Source: Paenibacillus paeoniae (GTDB lineage: Bacteria > Bacillota > Bacilli > Paenibacillales > Paenibacillaceae). From it: DNA of 64,000 bases. The stretch spans positions 1,240,001-1,304,000 of the forward strand of contig NZ_QUBQ01000001.1 in the NCBI RefSeq assembly GCF_003388735.1, given 5' to 3'. The notes below the pieces were generated by a model. It was not told the DNA's origin, ran no database searches, and saw only the letters and a list, made by a program, of their open reading frames with translations. Position 1 is the first letter of the stretch; every line of letters begins with the position of its first letter. Shown here piece after piece: positions 9,166-18,642 of this stretch. A program made the position numbers and the translations under genes.

Positions 9166-9528
9166 ATGGCAAACCGCATTCTTATCGTAGATGATGCTGC
9201 ATTCATGCGCATGATGATTCGCGATATTTTGTCAAAAAACGGATATGAAGTGGTGGGCGAAGCTCCGGACGGCGCGCAAGCGATCGAGAAATATAAGGAA
9301 CTTAAGCCTGACCTTATCACAATGGATATTACAATGCCTGAGATGGACGGTATTTCCGCCCTGAAGGAAATTAAAAAGCTGGATGGCAATGCCAAAGTAA
9401 TCATGTGCTCCGCGATGGGCCAACAAGCGATGGTCATTGACGCGATTCAAGCAGGCGCCAAAGATTTTATCGTTAAGCCTTTCCAAGCTGATCGTGTAAT
9501 CGAAGCTATCAAGAAAACGCTCGGCTAA
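9166..9528 (+). CDS. cheY: Chemotaxis response regulator CheY
   Basis: This single receiver domain of 120 residues is phosphorylated by CheA and acts on FliM. The acidic pair is D9-D10, the phospho-acceptor is D54 in LITMDITMP, the Ser/Thr switch lies in MCSAMGQ, and the conserved Lys is in the VKPFQ segment. The ATG at 9166 sits about 9 bases after AGGAGG; the in-frame ATG at 9160 is too close to it. There is no output domain. It lies between fliY (its phosphatase) and fliO, the Bacillus arrangement. Confidence 0.96.
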   Translation: MANRILIVDDAAFMRMMIRDILSKNGYEVVGEAPDGAQAIEKYKELKPDLITMDITMPEMDGISALKEIKKLDGNAKVIMCSAMGQQAMVIDAIQAGAKDFIVKPFQADRVIEAIKKTLG

Positions 9529-9539
9529 CGGCGTTCCCT

Positions 9540-10184
9540 ATGAAGAAATCAAGAATGCGCGCGGCGATCCTTACCATCATCGGGCTTGCGACTTTGCCAA
9601 CAATCGCTGCTGCTGGCTCCAGCGGCAGCAACTCCGATTTCGATCAACCCATCGATATCGCGAATACAAGTCCAGGTGAACTGCTGGGCAATATGGTTTG
9701 GGTCATGGTGGCGCTTGCCATCGTCATCATTCTTATTATTTATGTTATCAAGTGGCTGTCCAAACGCAATCAGATCTGGGGGGCTAATCGTTCGATGCGT
9801 TCGCTCGGCGGTATAGCACTTGGACAGAACAGCTCGGTCCAGGTCGTAGAGATTGGCGGCCGGGTATATATCATTGGGGTAGGCCAACAGCTTACACTGC
9901 TGGACAAGCTTGTAGATCCCGATGAAGCTGCTGAATTAATAGCAGCTTTGGAAAACCAGCCGAATGCAGCTTGGTCACCAAAGGATTTGAAGGACATGGT
10001 GAAGCAATGGCGTAATCGACGTTCGGATCAAGCAGAACCGGGGAAAGAGCAATGGAATTCCGCCTCTTCCTTCGAGCAGATGCTGCAGGGCAAGCTGAGT
10101 AAGCAAGCTGATCGCAAGCAGCAGCTTGAGAACATGCTGCAAGACCAAAACAAGAATGAACGGTTGATGGATCATGAGAAATAA
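9540..10184 (+). CDS. fliO: Flagellar export gate assembly protein FliO (FliZ type)
   Basis: FliO is a membrane protein that assists assembly of the FliP export gate ring. The 214-residue product begins with a cleavable-looking signal sequence (basic start, hydrophobic stretch to about residue 26, AAAG). It then has a Ser/Asn/Gly-rich extracytoplasmic segment and one membrane helix at about 50-70. The cytoplasmic domain has the pattern RSLGGIALGQNSSVQVVEIGGRVYIIGV. A highly charged Gln/Lys-rich tail follows. The last bases overlap the fliP start by 11. This is the longer Gram-positive FliZ form of FliO. Confidence 0.9.
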   Translation: MKKSRMRAAILTIIGLATLPTIAAAGSSGSNSDFDQPIDIANTSPGELLGNMVWVMVALAIVIILIIYVIKWLSKRNQIWGANRSMRSLGGIALGQNSSVQVVEIGGRVYIIGVGQQLTLLDKLVDPDEAAELIAALENQPNAAWSPKDLKDMVKQWRNRRSDQAEPGKEQWNSASSFEQMLQGKLSKQADRKQQLENMLQDQNKNERLMDHEK

Positions 10185-10929
10185 GAGGTGGCTTTCATTT
10201 GCAGCGATCCTGCTGCTGTCCCTCCTCATACATACTCAAGCATTTGCGGAACCGCTGCCTGATATCTCCATTAATATAGGAGGCAGCCAAGGGGATCAGC
10301 CGGGAACAAGCGCTTTGTCGCTTCTGCTGCTCATTACCGTATTAAGCATAGCGCCAGCCATAATGGTGCTGATGACAAGCTTCACCCGTATCGTCGTCGT
10401 GCTCGGTTTTGTTCGTACATCGCTAGGGACCCAACAGATGCCTCCCAATCAGGTGTTGATAGGGCTGGCGATGTTCCTGACCTTGTTCATCATGGCTCCG
10501 ACCTTCGGGCAAGTAAATGAAGTAGCCTTGCAGCCTTATCTGAAAGGTGAAATCTCTCAGACGGAGGCATTCGAAAAAGCATCCGTGCCTATGAAGAAAT
10601 TTATGTTTTCCCATACTCGGGAGAAAGACTTGCTTCTATTCATGAATTATACGAAAACGGAAAAGCCTGAATCCTTCGAGGATATCCCGCTTACCGTACT
10701 CATTCCCGCTTATGCAATCAGTGAATTGAAAACAGCATTCCAGATGGGCTTTATGATCTTTATCCCTTTCCTCGTTATTGATATGATCGTGGCCAGCACG
10801 CTTATGGCGATGGGGATGATGATGTTGCCGCCGATTATGATTTCCTTGCCGTTCAAGCTGTTGCTTTTCGTCTTGGTAGATGGCTGGTATCTGATTGTGA
10901 AGTCGCTGCTGCTCAGTTTCAATACATGA
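10174..10929 (+). CDS. fliP: Flagellar type III export gate protein FliP
   Basis: FliP is the core gate subunit, forming a pentamer with FliQ and FliR in the membrane. The 251-residue product has an N-terminal signal peptide (cleavage near AFA-EP, residues 25-27) and four membrane helices. Family signatures are visible: LSIAPAIMVLMTSFTRIVVVL, RTSLGTQQMPPNQVL and the C-terminal MMLPP.MISLPFK. The length is typical. The start lies within the fliO coding end, and the gene is followed after 21 bases by fliQ, preceded by a GGAGG-like site. Confidence 0.96.
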   Translation: MRNKRWLSFAAILLLSLLIHTQAFAEPLPDISINIGGSQGDQPGTSALSLLLLITVLSIAPAIMVLMTSFTRIVVVLGFVRTSLGTQQMPPNQVLIGLAMFLTLFIMAPTFGQVNEVALQPYLKGEISQTEAFEKASVPMKKFMFSHTREKDLLLFMNYTKTEKPESFEDIPLTVLIPAYAISELKTAFQMGFMIFIPFLVIDMIVASTLMAMGMMMLPPIMISLPFKLLLFVLVDGWYLIVKSLLLSFNT

Positions 10930-10950
10930 TGAAAGCTGGAGGGGAACAGG

Positions 10951-11220
10951 ATGAGTGCTGACTTTGTCATCGGATTGGCGGGCGAAGCGGTCTTTACGGT
11001 ATTAAAAGCCAGCGCTCCGATGCTCGTTCTTGCGTTAGTTGTTGGTTTAATGGTAAGTGTGTTCCAAGCTACTACGCAAATCCAGGAGCAGACGCTCGCT
11101 TTTGTTCCAAAGATTGTGGCTGTCTTTATTTCAATTATCGTATTTGGACCGTGGATTCTGAATACGGTTGTCGACTTCACTTACCGTATACTGAACAATC
11201 TTCATCACTATATCGGTTAG
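10951..11220 (+). CDS. fliQ: Flagellar type III export gate protein FliQ
   Basis: This 89-residue protein has two membrane helices (about 15-40 and 50-75) and belongs to the FliQ/SctS gate family. The segment ALVVGLMVSVFQATTQIQEQTLAFVPK is the family hallmark between the helices. It assembles around the FliP5FliR1 core. GGAGGGGA precedes the ATG by a suitable distance. It lies between fliP and fliR. Confidence 0.95.
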   Translation: MSADFVIGLAGEAVFTVLKASAPMLVLALVVGLMVSVFQATTQIQEQTLAFVPKIVAVFISIIVFGPWILNTVVDFTYRILNNLHHYIG

Positions 11221-11231
11221 GTTGTGAGTGA

Positions 11232-12029
11232 ATGAATGCAATCGTACAAGGGTTTCCTATTTTTTTGCTAATCTTTTGTCGAATAACTGCGTTTTTCGTC
11301 GTCGCTCCGATCTTTTCATCGCGAAGCGTGCCGAATACGTTCAAGATTGGTCTCGGATTTTTTATGTCATTTATGGTGTTTCTGTCATATGGCACAAGTC
11401 AAACTATCGTGCCGGATGCAGCAGAGTATGTCGTTGTCATTATAAGAGAAATTTTAATCGGTCTTTTGATCGGATTTGTCGTCTATCTGTTTTTTGCGGT
11501 TGTGCAGACAGCGGGTGCTTTTATGGATATGCAGGTCGGCCTCGCCATGGCGAACATTGTCGATCCGCATACGGGCGTGTCTGCGCCGCTGCTGGGTAAT
11601 TTCAAGTATATGCTGATGTTGATCGTATTTCTGATGATGAATGGCCATCATTATTTGTTATCGGGCCTTATGAACAGCTATAAATGGATACCTCTGGATA
11701 ACGAGCTGTTCGCTCGTCTGCTAGGCGGCAGCATTACTGAATATTTGATTCGCATGTTCAGTAATACTTTCGTGTTGGCCTTACAGATAGCGGCCCCGCT
11801 TGTTGTAGCAATGTTTCTGGCGGATGTCGGACTTGGCTTTCTAACGAAGTCCGCGCCACAATTCAACGTATTCGTCGTCGGCATACCGCTGAAAATGTTA
11901 CTTGGCCTGTTTCTGCTTATTTTGCTGATACCAGGACTGGCGATGTTATTCGACAAGCTGTTCACCATCATGTTTCAATCGATTGAAGGGCTGTTTGGTA
12001 TCGTGCAAGGACCGTCTGCAGGGCAATAG
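11232..12029 (+). CDS. fliR: Flagellar type III export gate protein FliR
   Basis: FliR is the single-copy polytopic subunit of the export gate. The 265-residue product has about six to eight hydrophobic segments. Recognisable motifs are FPIFLLIFCRITAFFVVAPIFS near the start, a central QTAGAFMDMQVGLAMANIVDP and the later FLADVGLGFLTKSAPQFNVF. The ATG at 11232 follows GTGAGTGA after a 12-base gap from fliQ. Order and spacing are as in Bacillus. Confidence 0.95.
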   Translation: MNAIVQGFPIFLLIFCRITAFFVVAPIFSSRSVPNTFKIGLGFFMSFMVFLSYGTSQTIVPDAAEYVVVIIREILIGLLIGFVVYLFFAVVQTAGAFMDMQVGLAMANIVDPHTGVSAPLLGNFKYMLMLIVFLMMNGHHYLLSGLMNSYKWIPLDNELFARLLGGSITEYLIRMFSNTFVLALQIAAPLVVAMFLADVGLGFLTKSAPQFNVFVVGIPLKMLLGLFLLILLIPGLAMLFDKLFTIMFQSIEGLFGIVQGPSAGQ

Positions 12030-12038
12030 GAGGCTGTA

Positions 12039-13127
12039 TTGGTGCGACATTATCGCTTGAAGCTGGACTTGCAATTATTCAACCAAGAGAAAACAGAAAA
12101 AGCGACGCCCAAGAAGCGTCAGGACTCTAGAAAGAAGGGACAGGTCGCGAAGTCTTCCGACCTGCCGGGCGCATTCATTCTTATGTTCGCATTCGCTTCC
12201 TTCTTGATGCTAGGAGGCTACTACAAGTCCAATATTAGTAACCTGTTTGGCGGGTTGTTCGAAAACTGGCTGACGATGGAATTGACAACTGCAAATGTGA
12301 TGGATCTGTTCTTAGGTATTACGAAACAAGTACTATTGATGTTGCTTCCAATATTCGCCATTGTTATGGTGATTGGCATCTTGGGCAATGTCATTCAATT
12401 TGGCTTCCTGTTAACCGGGGAGCCGCTCAAGCTGAAGCTGAACAAGCTGAATCCGATTGAAGGCTTTAAACGGATATTCTCTGTGCGCAGCTTGGTGGAG
12501 TTTTTCAAAAGTATTTTGAAAGTCAGTATTATCGGCATACTTGTTTACTCGACCATTACAAGCGAGTGGGACAAGCTGCTGTCGCTGTCGATGCAGCCCT
12601 TGGAACGAATTTTTTCATTCACAGCTGGGCTCACGATTAAGCTGGGTATTCAAATTGGCGCCGTACTTGCGGTGCTAGCGTTTCTGGATTTCCTTTATCA
12701 AAAATACGAGCATGAAAAAAGTATTAAAATGTCCAAGCAAGACATTAAGGACGAGTATAAAAAATCCGAGGGTGATCCCCTCATTAAAGGCCGCATTAAG
12801 GAGAGGCAGCGCAAAATGGCGTTGCAGCGCATGATGCAGGATGTACCCAAAGCAGACGTCGTTATTACGAACCCGACACACTTTGCCATCGCTTTGAAGT
12901 ATGATGCTTCCAATATGGAAGCGCCGACCATATTGGCCAAAGGGATGGATCACGTGGCCTTGCGCATTAAAGAGATCGCCAAGGAAAACGGCGTTATCAC
13001 GATGGAAAACAAGCCGCTGGCCAGAGCGCTATATGAGCAGGGCGAGATCGGGGATGTCATACCGGCAGATCTGTTCCAGGCTGTGGCCGAGGTGCTGGCT
13101 TACGTATATAAGATGAAGGGACGCTAG
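12039..13127 (+). CDS. flhB: Flagellar export specificity switch protein FlhB
   Basis: FlhB is a gate-associated membrane protein whose cytoplasmic domain cleaves itself and switches export from rod/hook to filament substrates. The 362-residue product shows the conserved EKTEKATPKKRQDSRKKGQV N-terminus, four membrane helices and the autocleavage motif N278-P279-T280-H281, so self-cleavage should occur. Start choice is between the TTG at 12039 and the adjacent GTG at 12042; AGGAGG lies 5-8 bases upstream. It is followed by flhA after 43 bases. Confidence 0.95.
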   Translation: MVRHYRLKLDLQLFNQEKTEKATPKKRQDSRKKGQVAKSSDLPGAFILMFAFASFLMLGGYYKSNISNLFGGLFENWLTMELTTANVMDLFLGITKQVLLMLLPIFAIVMVIGILGNVIQFGFLLTGEPLKLKLNKLNPIEGFKRIFSVRSLVEFFKSILKVSIIGILVYSTITSEWDKLLSLSMQPLERIFSFTAGLTIKLGIQIGAVLAVLAFLDFLYQKYEHEKSIKMSKQDIKDEYKKSEGDPLIKGRIKERQRKMALQRMMQDVPKADVVITNPTHFAIALKYDASNMEAPTILAKGMDHVALRIKEIAKENGVITMENKPLARALYEQGEIGDVIPADLFQAVAEVLAYVYKMKGR

Positions 13128-13170
13128 CCGCTGTTCCTGATCTCACATCGTTAGGGAGGAGGAAGACATC

Positions 13171-15201
13171 ATGAAAGCTAAGGATTTAGTCATTATTCTC
13201 GGAATTATTGGAATCGTACTCATGATGATTATCCCGATCCCGATCTTCCTCATTGACGTGTTGCTTATTTTGAACATTTCGATTGCTCTAATGATTTTGC
13301 TCGTTGCCATGAATACGAAAGAAGCTTTGGATTTCTCAATCTTTCCAGCGATTTTGCTCATTACAACGCTTTTCCGACTTGCACTTAGTGTATCTACCAC
13401 AAGAAGCATACTCCAAAATGCAGAAGCGGGTGAAGTTATCGCCACCTTCGGCAGCTGGGTCGGCGGGGGCGAAGTTGTTATCGGCTTTATCGTGTTCCTG
13501 ATTCTCGTTGTCGTTCAGTTTATCGTTATTACGAAAGGTTCAGAGCGCGTGGCTGAGGTAGCGGCGAGATTTACACTCGATGCGATGCCGGGTAAGCAAA
13601 TGAGTATTGACGCGGATTTGAACTCCGGCTTGATCAACGAGCAACAGGCGAGGGAACGCCGCTCGAAAATTGAGAGAGAAGCCGATTTCTACGGATCGAT
13701 GGACGGGGCAAGTAAGTTCGTCAAAGGCGACGCCATTGCTAACATTATTATTTTGATTATTAACTTGATTGGCGGTTTTATCGTCGGTATGGCCATGCAT
13801 GGCATGGAATTTGGTGAGTCGCTGAAGACGTTCTCGATTCTGACGATCGGTGATGGTTTGGTGGCACAAATACCGGCGCTTCTGATCTCTACCGCAGCAG
13901 GTCTAATTGTGACGCGCGCCGCATCCGATGGCACTTTGTCCGAGGATCTGACGTCGCAGTTGTTCAAATATCCGAAGATGCTCTATGTTGCGGCGGGTAC
14001 TATTGCGGTTCTGGGCTTGACGCCAATCGGTATTTTCAGAACTTGGCCGTTTGCTATCATTTTAGCTGTTGGTGCTTATGTAATGCAGAAGAAGCAAACG
14101 AAGCAAATGGAGCAAGACGAATTGTTGGTGGAAGAACAGCAGATCGAAGAGGTTCGGAGTCCTGAGAGTGTCATCAGCTTGCTTCAGGTGGATCCGATCG
14201 AGTTCGAATTCGGCTATGGCCTAATCCCTCTCGCGGATACCCAGCAAGGCGGGGACTTGTTGGACCGTATCATAATGATTCGCAGGCAATGTGCGCTCGA
14301 ACTGGGGTTGGTAGTTCCGGTTATTCGTATCCGTGACAACATCCAGCTCAAGCCGAATGAATATGTCATTAAAATTAAAGGAAACACCGTCGCTCGCGGT
14401 GACTTGCTGCTGAACCATTACTTGGCGATGAGCCCGGGCTTCGAGGATGACTCTGTCGTCGGGATTGAAACGATGGAGCCTGCGTTCGGATTGCCGGCCA
14501 TCTGGATTGATGAGGCGATGAAGGAGCGCGCCGAGCTGTCGGGTTATACGGTTGTTGACCCGCCATCTGTTGTAGCGACTCATCTCACTGAAATTATTAA
14601 GCGCCACGCCCATGAGCTGATTGGCCGCCAGGAAGCGAAAATGATGGTCGAGAATGTGAGGGAATCGTATCCAGCGTTAATCGATGAGCTGATCCCGTCT
14701 ATCCTGACCATTGGCGATGTGCAGAAAGTGCTTGCGAAGCTGCTTAAGGAAAAAATCTCGATCCGGGATTTGGTCACCATCTTCGAGACACTGGCCGATC
14801 ACGGTCAATACACGAAGGATCCTGATATTCTGACGGAATATGTGCGTCAAGCGCTTTCTCGTCAGATTACGCAGCAATTCTCTCCTGGTGGAGATACTCT
14901 TCGTGTCATTACGGTTGGGCCTCAGCTTGAGAAGCGCATTGCGGAGTCGGTGCAGCAGACGGATCAGGGAAGCTATATAGCACTGGACCCGGTATCAACC
15001 CAGCAAATCTATCAGAAGCTTAACGAGCATGTAAGCCGTCAAATTCAATCCGGTCAGCAGCCGATCGTATTGGCATCGCCGACGATTCGGATGTACTTAA
15101 GACAGATTATTGAACGAACGATGCAAGAAGTGCCGGTATTGTCCTACAGCGAGCTAGAACCGAACATTGAAATCCAGAGCGTAGGGGTGGTTAATCTATG
15201 A
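13171..15201 (+). CDS. flhA: Flagellar export gate protein FlhA
   Basis: FlhA forms the nonameric ring that receives substrate-chaperone complexes. The 676-residue product has eight N-terminal membrane helices within about residues 1-310. A conserved FHIPEP-family cytoplasmic loop (RFTLDAMPGKQMSIDADLNSGLI...R) follows, then a large cytoplasmic domain to the end (EPNIEIQSVGVV). GGGAGGAGG precedes the ATG. The stop overlaps the flhF start by four bases, which indicates coupling. Length and motifs are normal. Confidence 0.97.
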   Translation: MKAKDLVIILGIIGIVLMMIIPIPIFLIDVLLILNISIALMILLVAMNTKEALDFSIFPAILLITTLFRLALSVSTTRSILQNAEAGEVIATFGSWVGGGEVVIGFIVFLILVVVQFIVITKGSERVAEVAARFTLDAMPGKQMSIDADLNSGLINEQQARERRSKIEREADFYGSMDGASKFVKGDAIANIIILIINLIGGFIVGMAMHGMEFGESLKTFSILTIGDGLVAQIPALLISTAAGLIVTRAASDGTLSEDLTSQLFKYPKMLYVAAGTIAVLGLTPIGIFRTWPFAIILAVGAYVMQKKQTKQMEQDELLVEEQQIEEVRSPESVISLLQVDPIEFEFGYGLIPLADTQQGGDLLDRIIMIRRQCALELGLVVPVIRIRDNIQLKPNEYVIKIKGNTVARGDLLLNHYLAMSPGFEDDSVVGIETMEPAFGLPAIWIDEAMKERAELSGYTVVDPPSVVATHLTEIIKRHAHELIGRQEAKMMVENVRESYPALIDELIPSILTIGDVQKVLAKLLKEKISIRDLVTIFETLADHGQYTKDPDILTEYVRQALSRQITQQFSPGGDTLRVITVGPQLEKRIAESVQQTDQGSYIALDPVSTQQIYQKLNEHVSRQIQSGQQPIVLASPTIRMYLRQIIERTMQEVPVLSYSELEPNIEIQSVGVVNL

Positions 15202-16415
15202 GAGTAAAGCGATATGTTGTTAACGCTCTCCCCGAAGCGGTGTCAATGATTCGTACGGATCTTGGCAAAGACGCGGTTATTCTGGATACAAAGGAAATTA
15301 AGGTTGGCGGATTTATGGGCATGTTCCGCAAGAAACGAATGGAAGTCATAGCCGCTATTGAGTCAGATGCTTCAAAGCAAGTCGAGCTGCCGCAACGCAA
15401 GCCGTCTCCGGAAGTGAATGCGGTCGTCGAGCAAATCTTGCAAACCGCGCAGCGGGCTGGAGCGGCTGCGGCGGTCATGGAGCCTCCATCACCGCCTCAA
15501 CCGGCTCCATTGGTATCCGAAAAGCGAATGGAGCGCGAGCAGTTCATTATTAACGAGATTCGTGATTTGCGAGAATACATGGTCAAGCTTTCCCGGCAGC
15601 AAAGCGATCTCCATTCCTTGTCCGAACCACTGATTGCGCTGAAGGAACGGTTGCAGGAGCAAGAGCTGGAGAGCGAGTGGAGCGACAAATTAATTGAAGC
15701 TTTGCAGGAATCCGAGAAGAATGCGGGCCGGGTTTATGACAGGCTTGAGGTGTGGAACGAATCCAAACGGATCCTGGTGGAGTGGCTTCGACCATACAGC
15801 AATGCCGAGATTAATAGAGAAGCGCGCGTCGTGCATTTTGTAGGTCCGACGGGAGTCGGCAAAACGACGACGATAGCCAAGCTGGCAGCAGAGCAGACCA
15901 TCAAGCGCGGCAGGAACGTCGGATTCATTACGTCCGATACGTACCGGATTGCAGCAGTAGATCAGCTTAGAACGTATGCCAACATTTTGAATGTGCCGCT
16001 GGAGGTTGTATTCTCTCCAATGGATTTGCCCAAGGCTTACAAAGCGCTGTCAGAGCGTGATTTGATTCTAATGGATACGGCGGGGCGCAATTTCAGAAGC
16101 GAGCTTCATGTATCAGAGGTCATTAGTCTACTTCAATCCAATGAGCCGAATGAGACTGTGCTTGTTCTGAGTTTGACGGGCAAAACAACGGATATGGCGA
16201 TTATCGCGGAGCGCTTCTCCAAATACGGCATTCAAAAAGTATTATTTACGAAGCTGGATGAAACGACAGTATACGGAGCCATCATGAACCTGGTTCTGAC
16301 CCATGGCTTGAATCCTACCCACTTGGCAAGCGGCCAGAACGTGCCGGATGACATCGAGCGGTTCAAGGCTGGCAAATATGTAGATCTGCTACTTGGAGAT
16401 GCGGAGCATGAATGA
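15198..16415 (+). CDS. flhF: Flagellar SRP-like GTPase FlhF
   Basis: FlhF is a membrane-associated SRP-family GTPase that helps set the place of flagellar assembly. The 405-residue product has the N-terminal B domain (MRVKRYVVNALPEAVSMIRTDLGKDAVIL), a variable basic/Pro linker to about residue 110 and the NG domain. The P-loop GPTGVGKTTT is at residues 216-225; TSDTYRIAAVDQL, MDTAGRN and FTKLDETT follow as in SRP54/FtsY relatives. It overlaps flhA and then flhG, its GTPase activator partner. Confidence 0.96.
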   Translation: MRVKRYVVNALPEAVSMIRTDLGKDAVILDTKEIKVGGFMGMFRKKRMEVIAAIESDASKQVELPQRKPSPEVNAVVEQILQTAQRAGAAAAVMEPPSPPQPAPLVSEKRMEREQFIINEIRDLREYMVKLSRQQSDLHSLSEPLIALKERLQEQELESEWSDKLIEALQESEKNAGRVYDRLEVWNESKRILVEWLRPYSNAEINREARVVHFVGPTGVGKTTTIAKLAAEQTIKRGRNVGFITSDTYRIAAVDQLRTYANILNVPLEVVFSPMDLPKAYKALSERDLILMDTAGRNFRSELHVSEVISLLQSNEPNETVLVLSLTGKTTDMAIIAERFSKYGIQKVLFTKLDETTVYGAIMNLVLTHGLNPTHLASGQNVPDDIERFKAGKYVDLLLGDAEHE

Positions 16416-17277
16416 TCAAGCCGAAGCATTGCGACATTTGATCAGACAGCAGGATAATCGCATGGATCGGAAGGATACGCGAGTTATTACGGTGACGAGC
16501 GGCAAGGGCGGCGTCGGCAAATCGAACTTTAGTTTAAATTTCTCGCTAGCGTTGCAGAGATTGGGCAAAAAAGTGCTGCTGTTCGACGCTGATATTGGGA
16601 TGGCGAACATTGACGTGTTAATGGGTCAATCCTCTCCTTACAGTCTATATCATCTCTTGAAGCAGGAGAAGACGATCTGGGATATTGTATGCTCCGGACC
16701 GGAAGGGCTGCATTATATAGCAGGCGGCTCGGGCTTCATGGATTTGCTGGAGTTGTCGGAAGATCAAATAGCCAGATTCGTTTCCGAAGTTGAGAAGCTT
16801 CATGGTGAATACGATGTCATTCTATTTGATACAGGAGCGGGCTTATCCAAGGAAACGGTCAAGTTCATTACGGCAGCGCAAGAGACGATCGTTGTTACGA
16901 CGCCTGAGCCTACATCGCTTACAGACGCATACGCATTGATCAAGATGGTGAAGTCCATTGATCCCAGTGTCGCGTTCAAACTGATCGTCAACCGCGCATC
17001 CGACGAACGGGAAGGGAGAGCGACTGCGCAGAAAATCAGCCTTGTAGCGAGCCGTTTTCTTCAATCCGATATACCGGCGCTTGGCATGATTCCAGATGAT
17101 CCGTATGTATCGAAGGCGGTGAAAAGGCAAGTGCCGTTCTTGATCGGCTATCCCGATTGCGTGTCTGCGGCAGCAGTAGAGCGTATAGCCCAATCCTTTT
17201 TGGACATGCCGGCAGTTCGCCGGGATTCGGGCGGAGTCAAAGGATTTTTTACAAAATGGTTCAGACTTTCGAGATAA
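16408..17277 (+). CDS. flhG: Flagellar number regulator FlhG (MinD/ParA ATPase)
   Basis: FlhG (YlxH/FleN) is a MinD-type ATPase that controls flagellar number or pattern and stimulates FlhF. The 289-residue product has an N-terminal activator helix (NDQAEALRHLIRQQ) and a deviant Walker A, SGKGGVGKS at residues 31-39. The phosphate-binding segments (FDADIGMANIDVLMG and ILFDTGAGLS) follow, with a C-terminal amphipathic membrane-targeting helix (GVKGFFTKWFRLS). The ATG at 16408 follows GGAG by about 9 bases; in-frame TTG/ATG codons upstream lack a site. It overlaps the flhF stop. Confidence 0.95.
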   Translation: MNDQAEALRHLIRQQDNRMDRKDTRVITVTSGKGGVGKSNFSLNFSLALQRLGKKVLLFDADIGMANIDVLMGQSSPYSLYHLLKQEKTIWDIVCSGPEGLHYIAGGSGFMDLLELSEDQIARFVSEVEKLHGEYDVILFDTGAGLSKETVKFITAAQETIVVTTPEPTSLTDAYALIKMVKSIDPSVAFKLIVNRASDEREGRATAQKISLVASRFLQSDIPALGMIPDDPYVSKAVKRQVPFLIGYPDCVSAAAVERIAQSFLDMPAVRRDSGGVKGFFTKWFRLSR

Positions 17278-17303
17278 TCCTTTGGAATTGAGGTGAGAAA
17301 CGA

Positions 17304-18599
17304 TTGACAACCTATCGCGTTCTAGTTGTGGACGATTCCGCGTTTATGCGGACCATCATCAGCGATCTCATCTTGCAAGATAAGCAATTTGTTATCGCTG
17401 CGACAGCTGCCAACGGAGCAGAAGCCGTAGCCGCTGCAGCCCAGCATAAACCGGACGTGATCACTATGGATCTGGAGATGCCTATATTGAACGGCATTGA
17501 AGCTCTGCAGCTCATTATGAAGGAGACTCCGACGCCGGTCATCATGCTCTCTGGCATCAGTGAGGATAATGCGCGCGACACGATTAAGGCGCTGCAGTAC
17601 GGCGCGCTGGACTTTATTCGCAAGCCGTCCACTTCCAAGACAGGTGATATCCATCAAGTAGGCGAGCAACTGCTTGAGAAGCTGCGAATCGCGGTATTTG
17701 CAAGACGGAGCAGAACGGGAGCCTTGCCGGAGAGACCGAAGGTTGACATAGCGCCGTTGGAGAAAAAACCGGAGCCGCGCGTGAAGCCTAGGCTGAAGCC
17801 GCCTGATACACTTTCTCCACCGGCAGCCCCTTTACATAAAGCCAAGTTGGAACGTAAGCCGGAAGAGAAACGAGGGGCAGCGTTAACGAAGCCGCCCGAT
17901 GGGACGATTCATCGTGAGAAGCGGTTGGCAGCGCCAAACGCCGGTTTGCCCGCACAACAGCCGACCGCTTCTCCACCAGTGGAGCAGCAGCCGATTGTGC
18001 GGAGGGTGCAACATTCAGGTGCGTTCAAACATATTGTAGCCATCGGTACATCAACCGGCGGTCCAAGAGCGCTCCATGAAGTCATATGCTCCTTGCCAAA
18101 CGGTTTCCCGGCACCCGTGCTCGTCGTACAGCATATGCCGCCCAAATTCACGAAATCATTAGCGCAACGCTTGGACAGCTTCAGCGCTTTAACCGTCGTG
18201 GAAGCGGAACAAGGGATGCGGGTCAGCGCCAGCTTCGTATACGTTGCTCCAGGCGGAAAGCATATGGAACTAGACAAGGATGCTGCGGGGTACTTCATTC
18301 GATTGACTGATCAACCGCAACGCAATGGACACCGTCCATCGGTAGACGTTATGTTTGAATCGCTGTTGCCCTTCCCTGAGATTCAGCGACATGCCGTCAT
18401 TATGACGGGGATGGGAAGCGACGGTGCCAAGGGGCTTAAAGCTCTGGCCGAGGGCGGAGCAGCAACAACGATCGCAGAATCCGAAGAAACATGTATCGTA
18501 TACGGCATGCCTCGAGCAGCCGTTGAATGCGGAGCGGCACAGCATGTCCTGCCTTTGCACGGCATTGCTCAGCAGCTCGCTTGCACAGTTTTGACATAA
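17304..18599 (+). CDS. cheB: Chemotaxis methylesterase CheB
   Basis: CheB removes methyl groups from (and deamidates) chemoreceptors during adaptation. The receiver domain has D10/D11 and the phospho-acceptor D56 (ITMDLEMP). The C-terminal esterase domain has the catalytic set S250 (GTSTGGP), H277 (VQHMPP) and D373 (MGSDG). The linker between them (about 130-235) is unusually long and rich in Pro, Lys and Glu; total length is 431 residues against about 350 in many relatives. The start is TTG with GAGGTGAG upstream. Phosphorylation by CheA, encoded next, should activate it. Confidence 0.95.
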   Translation: MTTYRVLVVDDSAFMRTIISDLILQDKQFVIAATAANGAEAVAAAAQHKPDVITMDLEMPILNGIEALQLIMKETPTPVIMLSGISEDNARDTIKALQYGALDFIRKPSTSKTGDIHQVGEQLLEKLRIAVFARRSRTGALPERPKVDIAPLEKKPEPRVKPRLKPPDTLSPPAAPLHKAKLERKPEEKRGAALTKPPDGTIHREKRLAAPNAGLPAQQPTASPPVEQQPIVRRVQHSGAFKHIVAIGTSTGGPRALHEVICSLPNGFPAPVLVVQHMPPKFTKSLAQRLDSFSALTVVEAEQGMRVSASFVYVAPGGKHMELDKDAAGYFIRLTDQPQRNGHRPSVDVMFESLLPFPEIQRHAVIMTGMGSDGAKGLKALAEGGAATTIAESEETCIVYGMPRAAVECGAAQHVLPLHGIAQQLACTVLT

Positions 18600-18642
18600 G
18601 AGTAGTTCCGATTACGATCATTCTAACAGGAGGTGCTAGGAA

